NCBI GenBank assembly: GCA_013215465.1
Contig: JABSOW010000002.1
Span: 62,001-126,000 of the forward strand
Direction of reading: 5' to 3'
Length of the DNA: 64,000 nucleotides
Source: Colwellia sp.
GTDB taxonomy: Bacteria > Pseudomonadota > Gammaproteobacteria > Enterobacterales > Alteromonadaceae
The notes under the pieces were generated by a model. That model worked only from the letters and a program-made list of their open reading frames with translations. It did no database searches and was not told the origin of the DNA. A program made the position numbers and the translations under genes. Numbering within the stretch: the stretch's first letter is position 1; the number at the start of each line of letters is the position of its first letter. Below, in pieces: positions 8,777-17,303 of this stretch.

Positions 8777-9529
8777 TCACTTCTTCTCACCACAAACCGT
8801 GCATGTTTTTTGTTTCTTCATGGTAAAATGCTGCCATTGGTTTGATAAACCATCAAACAAATTCAATTTATTAATTTGAGCTTTATTACCTGTCAGTAAT
8901 TTTATTGCTTGTAATGTTTGCATGCCTGCAACGATAGCCAGTACCGGACCTAAAATACCAATTGTTTGGCAATTGTTGGCCGGTGCTTTTTCTGAACTTG
9001 GAAATAAACAATGATAACAGGCACTGCTGTCATCTCTTGGGTCTATCACCATTTGTTGACCATCAAAACCCGTTGCTGCACCGACCACTAAAGGTACTTT
9101 ATGAGTAACGCACGCTTGGTTGATTAAATAACGGGTGGCAATGTTATCTGAACAATCTAATACCAAATCTACCTGTGGTAAATAATAATCACATAGCTCT
9201 TGATCTAACATCTCATCAATGGCTTCAATATGACAATCAGGGAATTGTTGATTGAGCTTCTCTGCAGCAGTATCAGCTTTGTTTTTATTAAGATCTTGTT
9301 CGCTAAACTGTATTTGTCTAGGTAAGTTACTTAACTCTATGGTATCACCATCAGCTAAATATAAAGTGCCAACGCCTGCGGCAGCTAAGTATAAGCTAGC
9401 TGGATTACCTAACCCGCCAACACCAACAATAAGCACTTTGGCGTTACGCAGGGCCATTTGCCCTTGCTGACCAATTTTATTGAGCATAATTTGTCTGGAA
9501 TATTTTAGTTGTTCTTGCGTTGTTAACAC
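8777..9529 (-). CDS. moeB: MoeB-type molybdopterin synthase adenylyltransferase
   Basis: Activates the C-terminal Gly of MoaD by adenylation so that it can be sulfurated. The 250-residue ThiF/MoeB fold shows the nucleotide-binding loop VGVGGLGNPAS (about 37-47), D-G-D-x-I/V-E-L-S-N-L-P-R-Q (about 60-72), the DCSDN motif and two CxxC pairs that bind zinc (CYHC near 173 and CTVC near the end). The GTG start has AAAGGA upstream. It is the last gene of the Moco operon, 35 nt after modC. ThiF is the alternative by sequence; the neighbours favour MoeB. Confidence 0.9.
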   Translation of the reverse strand: MLTTQEQLKYSRQIMLNKIGQQGQMALRNAKVLIVGVGGLGNPASLYLAAAGVGTLYLADGDTIELSNLPRQIQFSEQDLNKNKADTAAEKLNQQFPDCHIEAIDEMLDQELCDYYLPQVDLVLDCSDNIATRYLINQACVTHKVPLVVGAATGFDGQQMVIDPRDDSSACYHCLFPSSEKAPANNCQTIGILGPVLAIVAGMQTLQAIKLLTGNKAQINKLNLFDGLSNQWQHFTMKKQKTCTVCGEKK

Positions 9530-9564
9530 GTTTTTTCCTTTATTTTTTTCTTCGAAAGCGAAAT

Positions 9565-10677
9565 TTAGTACAGATAAGTTCGCACGGCGCCGGCCTTAAA
9601 CTGTAAGTACACTTGTTGATTGATAGCTAGCGCTAACTTTTGTTGTGAATAGCTGCTGATATGAACAAAAAATTCTTGTGCTGAGCAAATCACGGTAATT
9701 AAAACTGAATGTGTCGACTCATCTAAAGCACTCGACTCTATTGCTTTAATTTGGCCGGATAGCTGATTAACAATAGTGCTATTTTGCGGCTCATTTAGGC
9801 AAATACTGATATCGCTAGCAAGAATAAAACAACGTAGCTGTTGGTTCTTGATAAACATATCAGGTAAACGAGGTAGTAAAATTTCCTGCTCAGCTAGTGT
9901 TAGCACCATTAATCCTTGGCCATTGTCTGTACTTGCTATTGGTAAAGACAAACTGGTTTGTTGATGAATTAATTGTTCACTTGGTAAGCGAGTGCAAAGA
10001 AAGTTCAGTTGATGAATTGTTTGGTGAATATTACCATAACTGACTACTTTTCCTTGTGATAATACCAAGATGTTATCACATACTTGTTGTAGCTCATCTA
10101 CAGAATGACTGACATATAAAATAGGGATATTTAGTTGCTGCTGTATTTTGACAATTAAGCGTAGCAGCTTAGTTTTACTTAGCTGATCAAGGGCACTTAA
10201 TGGCTCATCAAGTAGTAATAATTTTGGCTCAGTTAATAAGGCTCGTGCTAAGGCAACACGTTGTCTTTGACCACTAGAAATTTCCAGCACATTGGCATCA
10301 GCTAACGCTTCTAGCTCGGTTAACTTTAATATATCAGTAAGCTTTAACTGACCATTAACACAGCGCTTTGCGGCGTAGGTTAAATTATCGCGTACGGTTA
10401 AATGAGGAAATAAACGGCTGTCTTGAAACACTAAACTGATATTGCGCTGCTCGGGCTTTACACTAAAATTTTGTGCAGTATCAATTAAGGTTTTTTTATT
10501 AAAAATTATTGAGCCGCTAATATTTTTCTCTAAACCTGCAATAGCCCTTAAAAGGGTAGACTTACCTGAGCCTGAATGGCCAAAAACCCCAGTGATGCCG
10601 GTTAAGTCAAGCGCTTTCTTAATGGTGAAATTAAACGCTTTATAATGTAGGCTGAAATCTAGATTAAGTTTTGTCAC
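9565..10677 (-). CDS. modC: molybdate ABC transporter ATP-binding protein ModC
   Basis: ATPase of the molybdate importer. Walker A is GHSGSGKST (about 35-43), the signature ISSGQRQRVALARAL and Walker B LLLLDEPLSALD, then the His switch YVSH. The 370-residue length includes a C-terminal MOP/TOBE-like region (about 300-370) typical of ModC. The start is GTG, only 4 nt after the modB stop, so translation is probably coupled. It follows modA and modB in the usual order. Confidence 0.95.
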   Translation of the reverse strand: MTKLNLDFSLHYKAFNFTIKKALDLTGITGVFGHSGSGKSTLLRAIAGLEKNISGSIIFNKKTLIDTAQNFSVKPEQRNISLVFQDSRLFPHLTVRDNLTYAAKRCVNGQLKLTDILKLTELEALADANVLEISSGQRQRVALARALLTEPKLLLLDEPLSALDQLSKTKLLRLIVKIQQQLNIPILYVSHSVDELQQVCDNILVLSQGKVVSYGNIHQTIHQLNFLCTRLPSEQLIHQQTSLSLPIASTDNGQGLMVLTLAEQEILLPRLPDMFIKNQQLRCFILASDISICLNEPQNSTIVNQLSGQIKAIESSALDESTHSVLITVICSAQEFFVHISSYSQQKLALAINQQVYLQFKAGAVRTYLY

Positions 10678-10681
10678 TAGC

Positions 10682-11365
10682 TTAACTCATTTTTTTGGTA
10701 ATACGGCGCGGTAGGTTTAATAAATAAACTGACGCTAATAAAATCATTGAACCAATCAATAAACTAATGGCAAGGACATGGGCTTTGGCATAATCAAAGG
10801 CTTCGACGTGATCAAATAAGGCGATTGATAATACCCGTGTTTCACCGGGAATATTACCCCCTATCATTAATATCACGCCAAACTCGCCAACGGTATGAGC
10901 AAAACCTAAGCTAGCTGCGGTAATAAAACTGGTTTTCGTTAAGGGTAACACTATGGTGAAAAACCTATCGATAGGTCCTGCACCTAGCATGGCTCCGGCT
11001 TCCAATAATGAGTCACCCAATTGCTCAAAGGCTTTTTGTAATGGCTGTACTACAAAAGGTAGTGAATATAATACCGAGCCAATAACAATAGCCGAAAAAC
11101 TAAAAGCAAGTTGTTGTCCGGTAGCTTGCTGCCAAATTTTCCCTGGCAAATGCTGCGGTGAAAAGGCAATTAATAAATAAAAGCCTAATACCGTTGGTGG
11201 TAAAACTAAGGGCAGGGCAACAATGGCTTCAATAATCACTTTAAAACGGTTGGTCATTTTAGCGAGAAACCAAGCCAGTGGCGTACCAATCAATAACAAG
11301 ATCAAAGTAGTGAGTGCCGCCATTTTCAACGTAACTGCGAGGGCTAGCAGATCAGGGCTTGGCAT
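10682..11365 (-). CDS. modB: molybdate ABC transporter permease ModB
   Basis: Inner membrane permease, 227 residues, with about five hydrophobic segments. The EAA-type loop (LLEAGAMLGAGPIDRFFTIVLPL, about 140-162) contacts ModC. PPTVLGFYLL and VGEFGVILMIGGNIPGET are typical of ModB. Its 5' end overlaps the 3' end of modA by 14 nt, which shows operon organisation. Confidence 0.95.
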   Translation of the reverse strand: MPSPDLLALAVTLKMAALTTLILLLIGTPLAWFLAKMTNRFKVIIEAIVALPLVLPPTVLGFYLLIAFSPQHLPGKIWQQATGQQLAFSFSAIVIGSVLYSLPFVVQPLQKAFEQLGDSLLEAGAMLGAGPIDRFFTIVLPLTKTSFITAASLGFAHTVGEFGVILMIGGNIPGETRVLSIALFDHVEAFDYAKAHVLAISLLIGSMILLASVYLLNLPRRITKKMS

Positions 11366-12170
11366 TACTGTTCTCTTGTTGATCTAACGGTTGAGTGAAG
11401 GCATTTTTAGCGTAGCCAAAATTGACTATTGTTTGCTGAATTTTTGCTGATAATAAAAACTGACTTAACCGTTTGGCCTGGGCAATATTATCCCTGTTTT
11501 TAATAATAACTAATTGTTGTTGTATCGGTTGATGGTAACTGCTGGGAATAACGACACCAGCCAATTTGTTCAATACCAGTTGGCTGTTGGCTATTAAACC
11601 ACTTTGTACGGCTTGGCTGCGCACTTGAGCAAAGGTTTGATTAATATTAATGCCTTTAATTAAGCTGTTTTGATATTGTTGCCATAAACCTAAGTGTTGC
11701 AATGTTTGTTTGGCAGCTTTCCCGTAAGGCGCTATGTCAGGGTTGGCAATAGCAAAGTATTTTGGCGGCTTTGCTAAGTCACTCAATTGTGCTTTGTTAT
11801 TCATTGATAACAGTGCTAATTGACCAATAGCATAAGTTTCTCGACTATTTTTTACGATTAAATTTTGCTGCTCGAGCCGTTTAGGCCTAACGCTGTCGGC
11901 CGAGATAAAGATATCGAAAGGAGCACCATGTTTTATTTGTAAAAATAACGCCCCGCTAGCGCCACTAATGATTTGCGTATTAATATTAGTTTGTTGGTGA
12001 AACTTAACTAGTAACTCTTTTAATACGGGAGTGAAGTTTGACGCAACGGCAATGCGTAAGGGCTTGTTAATATGATTATTTGAGGCAAAGCTAATGCTCA
12101 TACACAGTAGATAGCTTATAAGTATTAGTGAGCTAATAAATAGTAGTGAGTATAGCCTTGATAACGTCAT
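11352..12170 (-). CDS. modA: molybdate-binding periplasmic protein ModA
   Basis: Periplasmic substrate-binding protein of the molybdate importer, 272 residues. Residues 1-30 form a signal peptide with a long hydrophobic core ending SISFASNN. The mature part starts LRIAVASNFTPVLKELLVKF, with the conserved ASN and SGASGALFLQI ligand loops and FDIFISAD. It lies 9 nt after moaE and overlaps modB, so uptake genes are built into the middle of the cofactor operon. Confidence 0.94.
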   Translation of the reverse strand: MTLSRLYSLLFISSLILISYLLCMSISFASNNHINKPLRIAVASNFTPVLKELLVKFHQQTNINTQIISGASGALFLQIKHGAPFDIFISADSVRPKRLEQQNLIVKNSRETYAIGQLALLSMNNKAQLSDLAKPPKYFAIANPDIAPYGKAAKQTLQHLGLWQQYQNSLIKGININQTFAQVRSQAVQSGLIANSQLVLNKLAGVVIPSSYHQPIQQQLVIIKNRDNIAQAKRLSQFLLSAKIQQTIVNFGYAKNAFTQPLDQQENSNAKP

Positions 12171-12178
12171 TAGTTAAC

Positions 12179-12631
12179 TTACCACTTTTGCGCTTTACTA
12201 TCGTCAGTGGCTTTTGCCTCAAGCCAGGCTTCGCCTTGTGTTGTGCGTTCTTTTTTCCAAAAGGGTGCTTGTACTTTTAAAAAGTCCATAATAAATTCGT
12301 TAGCGGCAAAAGCATCGTGTCGATGTTTACTGGTTACGCCAACAAAAACAATTTGCTCGCCAATGTTAAGCTCGCCAATACGATGGATCACTTTTACCCG
12401 GCCAATATGCCAACGTGTTTTAGCTTCATTAATGATTTTCGCTAAGGACCTTTCGGTCATGCCGGGGTAATGCTCTAATGTTAAACCACTGACATCCATG
12501 CCATTGTTATGATTTCTGACCCGCCCGGTAAAAGTCACTATAGCGCCATCGATGGCATTATCTTGCTCAAGTAAAGCAACTTCATCAGCCAAACTAAAGT
12601 CGGCTGTTTGTATGGATATTTCTTGGTTCAT
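12179..12631 (-). CDS. moaE: molybdopterin synthase large subunit MoaE
   Basis: Catalytic subunit of molybdopterin synthase, which converts cPMP to molybdopterin using the MoaD thiocarboxylate. 150 residues, the usual length. Conserved features: GAIVTFTGRVRNHN (about 30-43), LEHYPGM, VIHRIGELNIGEQIV, SKHRHDAF and the active-site lysine region APFWKKE. It follows moaD by about 55 nt in the Moco operon. Confidence 0.95.
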   Translation of the reverse strand: MNQEISIQTADFSLADEVALLEQDNAIDGAIVTFTGRVRNHNNGMDVSGLTLEHYPGMTERSLAKIINEAKTRWHIGRVKVIHRIGELNIGEQIVFVGVTSKHRHDAFAANEFIMDFLKVQAPFWKKERTTQGEAWLEAKATDDSKAQKW

Positions 12632-12685
12632 CTTGTTGCCCTTTTACCTTTTTTACTTGCCGTTGATCCTAAGTTTGCCGAAGGG

Positions 12686-12934
12686 TTAACCGCCGGTAAC
12701 AGGAGGAAAAAAAGCCACTTCATCACCGGGTTTAATTGGTTGCTCACTATCAACCATATCGTGGTTTATAGCACTCAATAACGAGCTATTATCAAAGAGG
12801 GCTTGCCATTGTTCATTTTTACTGGCTAATTGCTGTTTTAAATCAGCCACCGTAGCTATATTTTCACTACTTAACGTTAGTTCACTACACTCTAATTGCT
12901 CGCGCAACGCGGCAAAAAAAACAACTTTGATCAT
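12686..12934 (-). CDS. moaD: molybdopterin synthase sulfur carrier MoaD
   Basis: Small ubiquitin-like sulfur carrier, 82 residues, ending in the obligatory Gly-Gly (FFPPVTGG). That tail is adenylated by MoeB and converted to a thiocarboxylate, then inserted into MoaE. Size and fold pattern are normal. It lies directly before moaE, its partner subunit. Confidence 0.95.
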   Translation of the reverse strand: MIKVVFFAALREQLECSELTLSSENIATVADLKQQLASKNEQWQALFDNSSLLSAINHDMVDSEQPIKPGDEVAFFPPVTGG

Positions 12935-12989
12935 GGTTTTATTCTCTTACTATATGACTATAACTCAATTGTTACCGAACAAATCGAAA

Positions 12990-13487
12990 CTAGTTTGCTT
13001 GCCAATGACCTGACTTGCCACCTTCTTTCGTTAGCACTTTTATGCCAGAAATTTCCATGGCTGGATCCGCCGCTTTACACATATCAAACAAGGTTAAACA
13101 GGCGACAGAAACCGCCGTTAACGCTTCCATTTCTACCCCTGTTTGGCCAGTTAATCGGCACAAGCTTGTTACTTTTACCGATGAATTGTCGGTATCTAGG
13201 GTGAAGTCTACTTGTACCTTGCTCAGCATTAACGGATGGCATAAGGGAATTAAATCACTGCATTTTTTTGCCGCTTGAATACCAGCAATGCGTGCCACAG
13301 CAAAAACATCGCCTTTTTTGTGCTTACCTGTGGTGATCAGTTCAAAGGTAGCACGGTTCATTTTAATATAACCTTGCGCAGTTGCGGTGCGTGACGTCAT
13401 CGCTTTTTCGGTGACATCAACCATATTGGCTTCACCTTGCTGATTCAGGTGGCTTAATGCTGGCGAGGAGGTTGTTGAATTACTCAT
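12990..13487 (-). CDS. moaC: cyclic pyranopterin monophosphate synthase MoaC
   Basis: Second enzyme of the pathway, turning the MoaA product into cPMP. 165 residues. Visible motifs: [66 protein letters not shown] and the catalytic lysine region [10 protein letters not shown]. The ATG overlaps the moaB stop by one base. Confidence 0.96.
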   Translation of the reverse strand: MSNSTTSSPALSHLNQQGEANMVDVTEKAMTSRTATAQGYIKMNRATFELITTGKHKKGDVFAVARIAGIQAAKKCSDLIPLCHPLMLSKVQVDFTLDTDNSSVKVTSLCRLTGQTGVEMEALTAVSVACLTLFDMCKAADPAMEISGIKVLTKEGGKSGHWQAN

Positions 13488-14029
13488 TAGTCGCGCGTCT
13501 CACATTGCTTAGCGGAAAGATTCAAATGTGGCACAAAATTACAGGGGCGGTGACTGGCATCAAGCTGCTCTTTAATCACTTTATCCCAAGCTGTTTTACA
13601 GGCATTGGTTGATCCCGGAACACAAAGCACTACTGTTTTGTTAGCGATACCGCCAAAAGCACGTGATTGAATGGTTGATGTGCCAATTTCTGCTAATGAC
13701 ACGTGGCGAAACACTTCACCAAAGCCTTCAACATTTTTATCGAATAATGGCATCAGGGCTTCTGGGGTATTATCGCGTTCGGTAAAGCCAGTGCCACCAG
13801 TGGAAATAATAGCATTTATCGCTTCATCTGCTATCCACTTAGACACTTGTGCGCGCAGTTGATATATATCATCGATAACAATGGCTTTATCAGCCAAATT
13901 ATGACCGGCGTTAGTTAAGCGCTCAACTAACGCTTGTCCAGAGGTGTCATTTGACTCGTTACGGGTATCTGATACGGTTAATACCGCAATATTTAAAGGG
14001 ATAAACGTTTTGCCGCCGTGTGCTGACAT
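13487..14029 (-). CDS. moaB: molybdopterin adenylyltransferase-like MoaB
   Basis: MoaB/MogA family protein, 180 residues, with the signature [17 protein letters not shown] (about 95-111) and the N-terminal strand [19 protein letters not shown]. Family knowledge: MogA adenylates molybdopterin before metal insertion by MoeA; MoaB of E. coli is similar but its activity is less clear. No separate mogA is seen in this operon, so this protein may fulfil the adenylation role (inference). Confidence 0.92.
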   Translation of the reverse strand: MSAHGGKTFIPLNIAVLTVSDTRNESNDTSGQALVERLTNAGHNLADKAIVIDDIYQLRAQVSKWIADEAINAIISTGGTGFTERDNTPEALMPLFDKNVEGFGEVFRHVSLAEIGTSTIQSRAFGGIANKTVVLCVPGSTNACKTAWDKVIKEQLDASHRPCNFVPHLNLSAKQCETRD

Positions 14030-14062
14030 AATGGTTCCTTTTACTAATAAATAAAGTAAGTG

Positions 14063-14683
14063 TTAAAAGTTAAACTGTTTCACTGCCTGTTGCCATTGCT
14101 CAGGCGTATTGGTATTAAATAAAGCCTTGCTATCACCACACACAATCGCTTGATGTGGTATCTGTTGTAATAAAGCTTTTATTGAGGGACCATTTTTTTT
14201 CGTGGTTTTTTCTGAAAGTTGACCGCTATTTACAGGGATATTATTAGTAAAAACCTTTGCTAAAAACATTTCTATATAGGCATTGTTAGGTAAATATAAG
14301 GGAATATTATGACCTTCAAAGTAGGTGGCCTTTTGGCTCAATTCACCTTTAAGGCGCAACTCAGCTAATGTTTTTGTCGTCATAAAGGGTAAATCAACCG
14401 GCAGTATCAATAATGATTTAACCTGTGGGAAACGTGAGAGGACACTATAAATTCCGCCAACAGGGCCACTTTTTTTGACCTTGTCTGGGATCTCATATTG
14501 ATCACCACTTACCACAATATTATTAATACCCGAACCAATCAGTAGTTGCTTAGTAAAATTAAGCATATCTGTGCTATTACGCAATAATTTAGCTTTATCT
14601 TGACCCATGCGAGAAGATAGTCCGCCCGCTAGCACTACCCCTAAACAGTCATTAGTTGCCACAGCATTGTTAAAAACGCTCAT
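14063..14683 (-). CDS. mobA: molybdenum cofactor guanylyltransferase MobA
   Basis: Attaches GMP to Moco to give the bis-MGD form used by DMSO-reductase family enzymes such as nitrate, formate or TMAO reductases. The nucleotide-binding motif LAGGLSSRMGQDKAKL lies near residues 18-33, and ILPVDLPFMT holds the metal-binding Asp. At 206 residues it is normal. Its presence implies that the organism makes MGD-dependent respiratory enzymes. It begins almost at the moaA stop. Confidence 0.93.
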   Translation of the reverse strand: MSVFNNAVATNDCLGVVLAGGLSSRMGQDKAKLLRNSTDMLNFTKQLLIGSGINNIVVSGDQYEIPDKVKKSGPVGGIYSVLSRFPQVKSLLILPVDLPFMTTKTLAELRLKGELSQKATYFEGHNIPLYLPNNAYIEMFLAKVFTNNIPVNSGQLSEKTTKKNGPSIKALLQQIPHQAIVCGDSKALFNTNTPEQWQQAVKQFNF

Positions 14684-14684
14684 A

Positions 14685-15656
14685 CTAACCGCCTAACATA
14701 GCAAAGTGCTTAGTAGCGCCGGTTAGCTTTTCATGTAAGAAATGCGTGGCTTTCTTATCACCTAATAATGATAAAATTTGCGCTTGTAAGGGCTCAATAT
14801 TGTCCGATTGCATTTGTTCACGTAAAGACAAACCACTTTCACCAAATAAGCATAAATGTAGCTTGCCTGATGAACTTACCCGTAAGCGGTTACAACTATC
14901 ACAAAAATCTTTGGAATAGGGCATGATCAAGCCAATGCGGCCTTGATAGTCAGGATGATAAAATTCTTGCGCGGGGCCTGCTGCTTTATCTTGAATGACC
15001 GGTAACCAACCATCAAGAATTAAGTTTTGCTTGATACGCGAACCTTGTACATGCTGAGCATCAAAAAACTTCTGATTATCACCGGTTTGCATTAATTCAA
15101 TAAAACGTAAAGTGATCGGGGTGTCTTTTAACCAATCTAAATAGCTTTGAATATCTCGGCCACTGTATTCACGCATTAATACCGTGTTTACTTTAATACT
15201 TGGTCGGCCATCGGCTAATGCCATATCAATACCTTTTAAAATGGTATCAAGTTTATTATGGCCGGTAATGGCAAGAAACTGACGAGGATCTAGACTATCA
15301 ATACTAATATTAATGGCATCTATACCAGCGTCTAACCACTGAGGTAAATGTTCAGGTAATTTAAAACCGTTACTCGTTATAGCAACTTTTTTAATTCCTT
15401 GGGTTTGCTTACAACTAGCAATAATATCGGGTAAATCTTTACGAAGTGCCGGTTCACCACCAGTAATACGAATTTTTTCCGTACCCAAACCAGCAAAAGC
15501 AGCCGTTAAGCGTTTTATTTCAGTTAGCGACATAAAGTCACGCGGTTGATCACATTGATAACCGTCAGGTAGGCAGTAATTGCAACTAAAGTTACAAACG
15601 TCAGTTATTGATAGGCGCAGGTAATAAAACCTGCGACCGAAGTTGTCTGTTAACAT
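14685..15656 (-). CDS. moaA: GTP 3',8-cyclase MoaA
   Basis: Radical SAM enzyme that starts Moco synthesis from GTP. 323 residues. The N-terminal cluster is CX3CX2C (Cys21, Cys25, Cys28; VCNFSCNYCLP), and the second [4Fe-4S] site is CX2CX13C (Cys252, Cys255, Cys269; CDSCNRLR...LCLFG). The C-terminal Gly-Gly (MLGG) needed for activity is present. GGEPALR binds SAM. It is the first gene of the operon and directly follows the candidate Moco riboswitch. Confidence 0.97.
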   Translation of the reverse strand: MLTDNFGRRFYYLRLSITDVCNFSCNYCLPDGYQCDQPRDFMSLTEIKRLTAAFAGLGTEKIRITGGEPALRKDLPDIIASCKQTQGIKKVAITSNGFKLPEHLPQWLDAGIDAINISIDSLDPRQFLAITGHNKLDTILKGIDMALADGRPSIKVNTVLMREYSGRDIQSYLDWLKDTPITLRFIELMQTGDNQKFFDAQHVQGSRIKQNLILDGWLPVIQDKAAGPAQEFYHPDYQGRIGLIMPYSKDFCDSCNRLRVSSSGKLHLCLFGESGLSLREQMQSDNIEPLQAQILSLLGDKKATHFLHEKLTGATKHFAMLGG

Positions 15657-15659
15657 TTC

Positions 15660-15745
15660 ACCTTTCCAAATGTAGGGAGGCTAACGCGTTTCCTTGTTAA
15701 CCCTGGCAGCAAGCTATTTTAAAAAAAATAGCGGCTACGGCTTAT
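15660..15745 (-). ncRNA. probable Moco (molybdenum cofactor) riboswitch leader
   Basis: On the minus strand just before moaA the leader contains TTAACAAGGAAACGCGTTAG, then CCTCCCTACA and GGAAAGGTG, ending at the start codon. These are sequence blocks I recall from the Moco RNA motif found before moaA in gammaproteobacteria. Pairings visible: GGTTAAC with GTTAGCC (one G-U), CCT with AGG at the 3' end, and an outer hairpin GCTATTTT-TTTT-AAAATAGC. The 3' stem includes the purine-rich GGAAAGG that would serve as ribosome binding site, so control of translation is plausible. Confidence 0.75.
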
Positions 15746-15809
15746 AATTACCTGACCTTATTTGTTAAAAATATAGGGGTTAGTGATTACAGCTCGGTGT
15801 AAATTATTT

Positions 15810-15833
15810 AATTTTAGTCATATGACTAAAATT
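15810..15833. promoter_or_regulatory. 24-bp perfect palindrome between moaA and moeA
   Basis: A perfect palindrome centred on TTTTAGTCATATGACTAAAA sits in the 342-nt divergent region between moaA and moeA. Its place and dyad symmetry suggest an operator for a dimeric regulator acting on both directions. It does not match the FNR box (TTGATnnnnATCAA). I could not make it fit a ModE site. Confidence 0.55.
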
Positions 15834-15998
15834 TAGTATATATCATTATATCGCAACTATAGTAATTGTTTTTGATTAGCATCAATGAATAGCTAACTTA
15901 ACCAATATGGAAAATTAAATCGCTATTACTTTGTGATAAAAGTGAGCGATACTAGCGCTATTGAAAATAGTTATTATGTTAAAGCTAAGTGAGTACTT

Positions 15999-17234
15999 AT
16001 GTCTGATTGTTGTTCTGCCCCTGGTTTATTGCCTTTTGACCAGGCGCTGCAAAATATGTTGTCACAAATAACCCCTGTTACTGAAACCGTTGATTTACCC
16101 ATAACACAAGCGCTGAACTCGGTATTGGCACAAGATATTTCTAGTCCCCTTAATGTACCAAATCATGATAATTCAGCGATGGATGGTTATGCTTTTGCCC
16201 TGGAAAGTTTGAACAAAAGTAAAACCTTAACCTTAGTTGGTCGTTCTATGGCAGGTGCGCCTTATCAAGGGACATGTAAATTAGGCGAGTGTATACGTAT
16301 TATGACTGGCGCTAAAATGCCTTTATCTTGTGATAGTGTTGAAATGCAAGAAAATGTGCAAGCAGACAATGATGATATTACTTTTTTACAGGAAAAGCTG
16401 CTTGGTTCCCATGTCCGTAAAGCGGGTGAAGATATTCTACTAGGACACAAAGTACTGGCTAAAGGTCATAAATTAACCGCAGTAGATATTGGTATCTTAG
16501 CCTCATTAGGTATTGGCGAAGTGCATGTTTATCGCAAATTAACGGTAGCGTTAATTGCTACCGGTGATGAGCTGAAATTACCGGGACAAGCGTTAAGCTC
16601 TGGTGATATATACGAAAGTAACAGTTTTGTCTTACGTGCTATGTTAGAAAAATTGCATGTTGAGATCATTGATTTTGGTATTATTGCAGATGACTTTAAG
16701 GCGATAAAAGCGGCTTTTGTCAGTGCTGATCAGCAAGCCGATGCGGTTATTTCATCAGGTGGTGTTTCTGTTGGTGACGCGGATTACACTAAAACAGTAT
16801 TAGATGATTTAGGTGAAATAGGTTTTTGGAAAATAGCGATGAAACCGGGCAAGCCCTTTGCTTTTGGCAAGCTAGCTAACAGTGTGTTTTTTGGTTTACC
16901 GGGTAATCCAGTTTCAGCATTAGTAACATTTCATCAATTGGCTTTAGTTGCTTTAACTAAAATGCAAAATGCACAACCGTTATCGCGGACAATATTGCAA
17001 GTAAAATGTATTAGTGATTTAAGAAAGTCCCCCGGGCGTATGGATTTTCAACGGGGCGTGCTGAGTATAAACGAGCAGGGTGAAAATGTTGTTTTATCAA
17101 CGGGCTCGCAAGGATCTGGGATTTTATCAAGCTTAGCGCAAGCAAATTGTTATATTGTTTTAGCCGCAGAGCAAGGTAGGGTGGCTGCTGGCGAAATGGT
17201 GACGGTGCAGTTGTTTGATCAGTTTATGACTTAA
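15999..17234 (+). CDS. moeA: molybdopterin molybdenumtransferase MoeA
   Basis: Inserts molybdate into adenylated molybdopterin. 411 residues with the MoeA domain order: NHDNSAMDGYAF (about 55-66), IMTGAKMP, the MogA-like domain with ISSGGVSVGDADY (about 250-262), KPGKPFAFG and LPGNPVSA, and a C-terminal beta-barrel. It is transcribed away from the large Moco operon, sharing its 342-nt intergenic control region. A Cys-Cys pair near the N-terminus (SDCCSAPG) is common in this lineage. Confidence 0.95.
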   Translation: MSDCCSAPGLLPFDQALQNMLSQITPVTETVDLPITQALNSVLAQDISSPLNVPNHDNSAMDGYAFALESLNKSKTLTLVGRSMAGAPYQGTCKLGECIRIMTGAKMPLSCDSVEMQENVQADNDDITFLQEKLLGSHVRKAGEDILLGHKVLAKGHKLTAVDIGILASLGIGEVHVYRKLTVALIATGDELKLPGQALSSGDIYESNSFVLRAMLEKLHVEIIDFGIIADDFKAIKAAFVSADQQADAVISSGGVSVGDADYTKTVLDDLGEIGFWKIAMKPGKPFAFGKLANSVFFGLPGNPVSALVTFHQLALVALTKMQNAQPLSRTILQVKCISDLRKSPGRMDFQRGVLSINEQGENVVLSTGSQGSGILSSLAQANCYIVLAAEQGRVAAGEMVTVQLFDQFMT

Positions 17235-17250
17235 TGCTCTTGGTATAACT

Positions 17251-17274
17251 GCGGTATGGTTTAAACCATACCGC
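17251..17274. terminator. 24-bp palindrome between convergent moeA and hemL
   Basis: GCGGTATGGTTT and AAACCATACCGC abut as a perfect 12-bp-arm palindrome between the convergent stops. A T-run is lacking on both sides. Position makes a bidirectional transcript end the likely use. Confidence 0.5.
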
Positions 17275-17303
17275 TTAAAGCTAAATAGCGGATGAAATTT
17301 TTA

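Noticed and set aside
15834-15862. AT-rich TATATCATTATATCGC as a ModE site near moaA
   Set aside because: It lacks the inverted symmetry of ModE operators; only loose TATA similarity.
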